Notes under the pieces: generated by a model
Database searches by the model: none
Told to the model about the DNA's origin: nothing
What the model saw: only the letters and a program-made list of their open reading frames with translations
Part shown: positions 6,343-10,360 of the stretch, in pieces
How the letters are laid out: the number at the start of each line of letters is the position of its first letter
Numbering within the stretch: position 1 is the first letter of the stretch
Made by a program: the position numbers and the translations under genes
Source of the DNA: Betaproteobacteria bacterium UBA2592
GTDB lineage: Bacteria; Pseudomonadota; Gammaproteobacteria; Burkholderiales; Rhodocyclaceae
Reading direction: 5' to 3'
DNA length: 10,360 nucleotides
NCBI GenBank assembly: GCA_002340095.1
Contig: DDKS01000045.1
Location: forward strand, 1 to 10,360

Positions 6343-7392
6343 TCAGTTATCGTCCAGGTCCGGTTGATGCATCCAGCGCATGAACAACACATGGGCCAGG
6401 GCCAGCAAGGTAGGGCCGAGGAAGATGCCGATGAAGCCGAAGGCCAGGATGCCGCCGAAAACGCCCAGGGCAATCAGCAGGATGGGCAGACTGGCGCTGC
6501 GGGAAATGAGAATGGGCTTGACGAAATTATCCACGCTGCTGATCACCACCAGGCCGTAGATCGCCATGAAGATGGCCCAGCCCATTTCCCCTTGATCGTA
6601 AAGCCAGAAGGCGGCGCCACCCCAGATCAGCGGCGGCCCGACGGGTATCATCGACAAGAAGAAAGTCGCGGAAGCCAGCAGGATGGCACCGGGCACCCCG
6701 GCAATCCAGAAACCCAGCAGGGCCACCACGGCCTGGGCCATGGCTGTCCCCACGATGCCGATCATGACTCCGGTGACCGTGTTGCGCGACAACTGCAGCA
6801 TCTCCACCCCCAGGTCGCCGCCCAGGCGCCGGGCCGCATCCCCCAGGCGATTGGCGATGGCCTCCCCATCCCGGTAGAGGAAGAAGCCGATGAAGATCAC
6901 CAGCACCAGTTGCAGGATGCCATTGCCCACCAGACCAATACTGGAGAAGGCCATGGTCCGGACTGGCTCATAGGCCTGGCGCAGCAAGTTCATCAGTTCC
7001 TCGCGGCTCTCGGCGAGCCGGTGCCAGTACGCGACGATCTGTTCGCCCACCACCGGCAGGCCCACCAGCCAAGCCGGGGGCTCGCCGATGCCACCATGGA
7101 GCCAGGGCCGGATTTTTTCCACCAGCAGATGCACCGCATCCCCCAGGCCGGCCGCCAGGAAAATGGTCGGCACCACCATCCCCAGGATGAGCAGCACCGT
7201 CATCAGGGAAGCGGCCAGGATGTCACGCCCACCAAGCCGCCCATGGAGCCAGGCATAAGCAGGCCAGGTGGTGATGCAGACCACGGCAGCAAACAGGACG
7301 GCCGCCAGGAAGGGATAAAGCACGTACAGACACCCCAGGATGAGCAGGGCGATCAGACTGATGCGGGCCAGGGTCTTGGGGCTGTAATGCAT
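6343..7392 (-). CDS. AI-2E family transporter (PerM/YdiK-like)
   Basis: A 349-residue membrane protein of the AI-2E (DUF20) family, which includes E. coli TqsA, PerM and YdiK. About seven to eight hydrophobic helices are seen: two near the N-terminus (about 11-42), one at 58-82, a long less hydrophobic region (about 85-150), then helices near 152-173, 207-230, 234-265, 270-287 and 301-338. Family features include ASATFFLSMIPVGPPLIWG around 240-258, SSVDNFVKPILIS at 285-297 and the C-terminal GGILAFGFIGIFLGP at 313-327. Members have been linked to autoinducer-2 export or to cation/proton exchange; the substrate here cannot be told. A GAGGT box precedes the ATG, and the gene follows ruvA by eight bases, so it belongs to the ruv operon. 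I see no signal that it acts in recombination. Confidence 0.9.
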   Translation of the reverse strand: MHYSPKTLARISLIALLILGCLYVLYPFLAAVLFAAVVCITTWPAYAWLHGRLGGRDILAASLMTVLLILGMVVPTIFLAAGLGDAVHLLVEKIRPWLHGGIGEPPAWLVGLPVVGEQIVAYWHRLAESREELMNLLRQAYEPVRTMAFSSIGLVGNGILQLVLVIFIGFFLYRDGEAIANRLGDAARRLGGDLGVEMLQLSRNTVTGVMIGIVGTAMAQAVVALLGFWIAGVPGAILLASATFFLSMIPVGPPLIWGGAAFWLYDQGEMGWAIFMAIYGLVVISSVDNFVKPILISRSASLPILLIALGVFGGILAFGFIGIFLGPTLLALAHVLFMRWMHQPDLDDN

Positions 7393-7400
7393 GGTCTACC

Positions 7401-7988
7401 TCAGAACTTGGCCAGAATCTTCAGGGCCTGACGGATGCCGTCAGAGGTGGACAACCCGGCAGGCAGGGTCTTCAGGGCGGCCAGGGCTTCCTTCTCGTTG
7501 TAACCCAGGGCCAGCAGGGCATGGAGCACATCCTCCCCGTCCCCGGCCGGCACCACACCGGATGTAGCCACCCCGCCGCCCGGAGCGGTGGGCAGCTTGC
7601 CCTTGAGTTCGAGCAGCAGGCGCTCGGCGGTCTTCTTGCCGATGCCGGGCACCTTGGTAAGCCAGCCCGCCTCCTGGCGTGCCACGGCGCTGGCCAGATC
7701 GTTGACCGACAGACCGGAGAGCACCGCCAGGGCGATGCGGGCCCCCACTCCGGAAATCTTCAGCAACTGGCGGAAGGCCGCCCGCTCGTCCGCCGTGGCA
7801 AAACCGTAGAGGAAATGGCCGTCCTCCCGCACCACATGATGGATCAGCAGGGTCACGGTTTCCCCCAGGGGAGGCAGGTTGTAGAAAGTGCTCATGGGCA
7901 CATCCACTTCGTATCCCACCCCCCCCACATCGATCAGGAGTTGAGGGGGGTTTTTTTCGGCCAGACGGCCGGAAAGACGTCCGATCAT
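7401..7988 (-). CDS. ruvA: Holliday junction DNA-binding protein RuvA
   Basis: A 195-residue protein, the normal length for RuvA, which as a tetramer binds the four-way junction and loads the RuvB rings. Domain I starts MIGRLSGRL and contains NPPQLLIDVGGVGYEVDVP (13-31) and the acidic-pin region VREDGHFLYGF (53-63, Glu55/Asp56). Domain II has the two helix-hairpin-helix elements, LLKISGVGARIALAVLS (75-91) and LTKVPGIGKKTAERLLLEL (110-128). Domain III, which binds RuvB, is GEDVLHALLALGYNEKEA (151-168) through the C-terminus. The frame is open far upstream, but the family N-terminus fixes the start at the ATG at 7988, which overlaps the prenyltransferase stop as ATGA. No strong ribosome binding site precedes it, so translation probably depends on coupling to the gene before it. 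Confidence 0.98.
   Translation of the reverse strand: MIGRLSGRLAEKNPPQLLIDVGGVGYEVDVPMSTFYNLPPLGETVTLLIHHVVREDGHFLYGFATADERAAFRQLLKISGVGARIALAVLSGLSVNDLASAVARQEAGWLTKVPGIGKKTAERLLLELKGKLPTAPGGGVATSGVVPAGDGEDVLHALLALGYNEKEALAALKTLPAGLSTSDGIRQALKILAKF
7950..7956 (-). other. In-phase A AAA AAC slippery heptamer in ruvA
   Basis: The ruvA codons 11-13 read GAA AAA AAC and are followed by CCC CCT, so a run of seven A and six C sits in the message. The heptamer A AAA AAC is in the correct phase for -1 ribosomal slippage. The -1 frame stays open from here to 7441. The codons encode the conserved-looking Glu-Lys-Asn-Pro-Pro of RuvA, so the string may simply follow from the protein sequence. It is listed as a seen sequence, not as a proven recoding site; I see no clear stimulatory structure. 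Confidence 0.3.
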
Positions 7989-8932
7989 GGGGATTGCACC
8001 GAGAAGTAAAGACCGGCGGCAAGCAGGAGCCCGCTCAAGTTGGCGGCCAGAATGGAAAGCTTGATGGCCGGCACCAGGGCGGCGGGCTGGCTGGCATGGG
8101 CCAGCAGTTGCCGCGCCGCCTTGAAGGAAAGCGGCAGGGCAAACGCCCCCGCCGCCACATAAATGGGGAGCAGGCTTTTCACCACCAGGAACAGCAGCAG
8201 GCCGTAGGCCAGGGTGGCAATGGCCAGATAACCCCATCTGGCCTCCTCCGGTCCCAGACGCACCACCAGGGTGCGCTTGCCCGCCAGGGCATCGGCCTTG
8301 TGGTCGGGAAACTGGTTGATGAACAGGATGTTGGCCACCAGGAGCGCATAGGGCAACCCCACCAGCCAGGGCTGCAGGGCGAGGCTGCCGCGCTGGACCA
8401 GATCGGTGCCGGCCACCACCAGCAGCCAGCCCGCCACGATGGCCAGCTCTCCCAGTCCCCGGGACATGAGCTTCAAGGGTGGCGCCGAATAGGCCCAGCC
8501 CACCAGCAACCCCCCAAGGCCCACCCAGAACAGGTCGGGGCTGGAAACCTGCATCAGCCACAGGCCGGCGGGAATCACGGCCAACAGCAGGCCATAGCCA
8601 AACCAGGCCGTGGCCCGGGCGCTCAACACCCCGTTCTGGATGAAGCGGCTGCCGCCGGTGAAGGGAAACAGGCGTTCACTGTTGGCGGCATCGGAGCCGT
8701 TCAGCGCATCGTAGTAATCGTTGATTACGTTCACCCCGGCATGGGCCACCAGGGCGAAGAACAGGGTCAGCAGCCCCTTGTCGATGGCCACCGGGAAACC
8801 GCTGAAGCGGGCCGAGGCCAGGCCGATCAGGCAGGCCACCAGGGTGACGCTGAGAAAAGCGGGACGGGTCGCGGCGATGTACTTGGCGACGGGATTGGCA
8901 AAACTGCTCAGGGTAGGTTCGGCGGGTTGCAT
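7985..8932 (-). CDS. UbiA-superfamily prenyltransferase, MenA-like
   Basis: A 315-residue membrane protein with about nine helices, of the UbiA superfamily that attaches a polyprenyl chain to an aromatic acceptor. The first Asp-rich motif is NDYYDALNGSD at residues 71-81 and the second is NQFPDHKADALAGKRTLVV at 206-224; both would bind magnesium and the prenyl diphosphate. The GKRTLVVRLG ending and FTGGSRFIQNG (91-101) resemble MenA (1,4-dihydroxy-2-naphthoate prenyltransferase, menaquinone synthesis) more than UbiA (4-hydroxybenzoate). No other quinone gene is in the window, so the acceptor is not known. The ATG follows the ruvC stop by four bases with an AGGAT box inside the end of ruvC; the stop overlaps the ruvA start as ATGA. 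The placement makes it part of the ruv operon. Confidence 0.88.
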   Translation of the reverse strand: MQPAEPTLSSFANPVAKYIAATRPAFLSVTLVACLIGLASARFSGFPVAIDKGLLTLFFALVAHAGVNVINDYYDALNGSDAANSERLFPFTGGSRFIQNGVLSARATAWFGYGLLLAVIPAGLWLMQVSSPDLFWVGLGGLLVGWAYSAPPLKLMSRGLGELAIVAGWLLVVAGTDLVQRGSLALQPWLVGLPYALLVANILFINQFPDHKADALAGKRTLVVRLGPEEARWGYLAIATLAYGLLLFLVVKSLLPIYVAAGAFALPLSFKAARQLLAHASQPAALVPAIKLSILAANLSGLLLAAGLYFSVQSP

Positions 8933-8936
8933 GGCA

Positions 8937-9470
8937 TCATCCTATCAGGCGGCCGTTACGGACGCGATACGCGCTGCCGCCCCCGCGTCTTCCCAGACCG
9001 CCCAGGCCGCCGTGGGCGTGACAGATGGCGCAGGCCAGGGCATCCGCCGCATCCGCCGCCGGGGTGCCGGGCAGATTGAGGAGCCGCACCACCATGTGCT
9101 GCACCTGCTCCTTGGCCGCCTTGCCATGCCCCACCACCGCCTGCTTCACCTGCAGGGCCGTGTATTCCGCCACCGGCAGTCCCCCGTGCACCAAGGCCGA
9201 CAGGGCGGCGCCGCGGGCTTGGCCAAGGAGCAGGGTGGACTGGGGATTGACGTTGACAAACACGATCTCCACTGCCGCCTCGTCGGGCCGGTAGGTGGCG
9301 ACCACCTCGCTGATGCCCTTGAACAAGGTGGCAATGCGCTGGGGCAAGGTTTCCTGGTCGTTCGAGCGGATGCAGCCGCTCGCCACGTAATGGAGCTGGC
9401 TGCCTTCCTGCTCGATCACCCCGAAGCCGGTCACCCGCAAGCCCGGGTCGATGCCCAGAATCCTTGTCAT
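8937..9470 (-). CDS. ruvC: Holliday junction resolvase RuvC
   Basis: A 177-residue endonuclease that cuts Holliday junctions as a dimer, together with RuvA and RuvB. The RNase H-like fold starts at MTRILGIDPGLRVTGFG. The four acidic catalytic residues can be placed: Asp8 (GIDPG), Glu68 (AAVEIVFVN), and Asp140 and Asp143 (PAADAADALA). The segment VKQAVVGHGKAAKEQVQHMV (108-127) matches the conserved DNA-contact region. Length is normal for the family. The ATG at 9470 overlaps the stop of the EamA gene as ATGA; the frame is open upstream, but the GIDPG position fixes this start. The C-terminal tail (RRGGGSAYRVRNGRLIG) is basic and Gly-rich. It is followed after four bases by the prenyltransferase gene rather than directly by ruvA. 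Confidence 0.98.
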   Translation of the reverse strand: MTRILGIDPGLRVTGFGVIEQEGSQLHYVASGCIRSNDQETLPQRIATLFKGISEVVATYRPDEAAVEIVFVNVNPQSTLLLGQARGAALSALVHGGLPVAEYTALQVKQAVVGHGKAAKEQVQHMVVRLLNLPGTPAADAADALACAICHAHGGLGGLGRRGGGSAYRVRNGRLIG

Positions 9471-10321
9471 GCCTTGCCCCTGGCCAGATAAACACCCGCT
9501 GCCGCCAGCCCCATGCCGGCCAGGGCCAGGGGCGGCAGGGTTTCGCCGAACAGGCCCCAGGCGATCAGGGCCGTGGTGGGCGGGGTCAGGTAGAAGAGCC
9601 GGGCCACATGCACGGCGCTGCCCTGGCGGATCAAGAGGTTGAGCAGACTGATGGCGCCGATGGAAAGCACCAGTACCAGCCACATGAGGGCAAAGACGAA
9701 CTCGCCCTGCCAGTCCACCACCATGGTTTCAGTCGCCAGGGCCACCGGCAAGGTGCCCAGGGCCGCCGGCACGAACTGGATCACCGCGCCGGTGCGCAGA
9801 TCGAAGCGGGCGCAGAAACGCTTCTGGTACAAGGTACCCAGCGTAATGCCGGCCAGGGCCACCAGGGCTGGCAGGAACATGCCCGTCACCGCCGCGCCGC
9901 CCGCGAGCTTGCCGGACACCACCAGGCCGACGCCGATGAAGCCCAGACCCAGCCCCAGCCACTGGCGGGGCAATACCCGCTCCCCCAGCCACCAGCCGGC
10001 CGCCAGGGCCGTGAGCAGAGGCTGCAGGCCCACCACCAGGGCCGTCAGTCCGGCCGGCAGACCGTGGTGAATGGCCATGAACACCCCACCCAGGTAAAAA
10101 CCGTGGACCAGCACCCCGGTGACGCCGATGTGCAGCCACTGGCGCGGCGCTTGCGGCCAGGGGGCGCGGGTCAGGAACACGATCAGCAGCATCAGGACCA
10201 CCACCAGCCCATAGCGCCAGAGCAGGAAGGTCAGCGGCTCGGCGTAGGGCAGACCGAACTTGGCGCCGATGAAACCGGTGCTCCAGAGAAAGACGAACAG
10301 CAGGGGTAGCAAGGGCTGCAT
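9467..10321 (-). CDS. EamA-type (DMT superfamily) transporter
   Basis: A 284-residue membrane protein with ten predicted helices in two EamA repeats, about residues 5-136 and 148-280. Each repeat ends with the typical Gly-Glu turn after a helix (WWLGERVLPRQW near 110-121 and LFGETLPPLAL near 257-267). The N-terminus FVFLWSTGFIGAKFGLPYAEP is typical of the drug/metabolite transporter superfamily, whose members export amino acids, nucleosides or other metabolites; the substrate here is unknown. I chose the ATG at 10321 because a GGAGAG box lies ten bases upstream. A TTG at 10339 in the same frame would add six residues but has no visible ribosome binding site. The stop overlaps the ruvC start as ATGA, so it is probably co-transcribed with ruvC. 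Confidence 0.88.
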   Translation of the reverse strand: MQPLLPLLFVFLWSTGFIGAKFGLPYAEPLTFLLWRYGLVVVLMLLIVFLTRAPWPQAPRQWLHIGVTGVLVHGFYLGGVFMAIHHGLPAGLTALVVGLQPLLTALAAGWWLGERVLPRQWLGLGLGFIGVGLVVSGKLAGGAAVTGMFLPALVALAGITLGTLYQKRFCARFDLRTGAVIQFVPAALGTLPVALATETMVVDWQGEFVFALMWLVLVLSIGAISLLNLLIRQGSAVHVARLFYLTPPTTALIAWGLFGETLPPLALAGMGLAAAGVYLARGKA

Positions 10322-10360
10322 CAGGCCAGGGCTCTCCAATCGAGTAGGGGACGGGGTCGC
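10321..10360 (-). CDS. Possible C-terminal fragment of an upstream gene
   Basis: Read on the minus strand from the right edge, one frame encodes RPRPLLDWRALA and stops with a TGA that shares its A with the EamA start (TGATG). Stop-start fusions of this kind are common in tightly packed operons such as this one, and the GGAGAG box for the EamA gene would then lie inside this fragment. Twelve residues are too few to name a product, and a chance open frame is equally possible. Confidence 0.25.
   Translation of the reverse strand, partial: RPRPLLDWRALA

Noticed and set aside
5284..7431. A 715-codon open frame on the plus strand opposite ruvB and the AI-2E gene
   Set aside because: It is rich in Gln, His, Gly and Asp with no recognisable domain, and is the antisense shadow of two well-supported genes in high-GC DNA.
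7989..8561. An upstream extension of the ruvA frame by about 190 codons
   Set aside because: It overlaps the prenyltransferase in another frame, and RuvA homology starts exactly at MIGRLSGRL (7988).
9471..9683. An upstream extension of the ruvC frame
   Set aside because: It overlaps the EamA gene, and the catalytic GIDPG motif is at its usual position when the ATG at 9470 is used.
1..10360. Very frequent CCTGGCC/GGCCAGG strings, considered as uptake or chi-like signals
   Set aside because: They follow the coding strand of each operon and mostly spell Leu-Ala codons in membrane proteins, with no positional pattern beyond that.

Overview
This is a compact, high-GC stretch of proteobacterial chromosome, most likely from a betaproteobacterium. 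Two things point there: the gene content (a ruvC/ruvA/ruvB cluster with RuvA and RuvB of proteobacterial type) and codon use dominated by CTG and GCC. A member of the Rhodocyclales or a relative is a reasonable guess from general knowledge of such clusters, but it is not proven here. There is almost no non-coding DNA: the largest gap between genes is about 21 bases. I see no RNA genes, insertion sequences, CRISPR arrays or phage genes.

Left half, plus strand (4-5196): eight genes for a multisubunit monovalent cation/proton antiporter of the Mrp/Mnh (CPA3) family, in the order E-F-G-A'-B-C-D1-D2. Every junction overlaps, mostly by the four bases ATGA, so the set is almost certainly one translationally coupled transcript. 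There is no full-length MrpA. Its parts are spread over a large MrpA/NuoL-like subunit (D2), a small MbhD-like protein (A'), and an MbhE-like segment fused to the front of MrpB. The order follows the antiporter half of the archaeal Mbh membrane hydrogenase, but no hydrogenase gene is in view. The likely role is exchange of sodium (or another monovalent cation) for protons across the inner membrane, for pH and salt homeostasis.

Right half, minus strand (10321 down to 5218): an EamA-type transporter, ruvC, a MenA/UbiA-type prenyltransferase, ruvA, an AI-2E/PerM-type membrane protein and ruvB. Junctions are ATGA overlaps or gaps of 4-21 bases, so this also looks like one operon. RuvA, RuvB and RuvC form the Holliday-junction branch-migration and resolution complex. 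The two membrane-protein genes inserted among them (prenyltransferase between C and A, AI-2E family between A and B) have no obvious link to recombination. A 12-residue C-terminal fragment at the right edge may belong to one more upstream gene of this operon.

The two operons converge at about 5197-5217, and a 7-bp inverted repeat covers the last codons of ruvB. No classical terminator with a T-run is visible. The points most worth a second look are the split-MrpA antiporter, the unusual composition of the ruv operon, an in-phase A AAA AAC slippery heptamer early in ruvA, and the hairpin in the 3' end of ruvB. I did not find a clearly new biological system.
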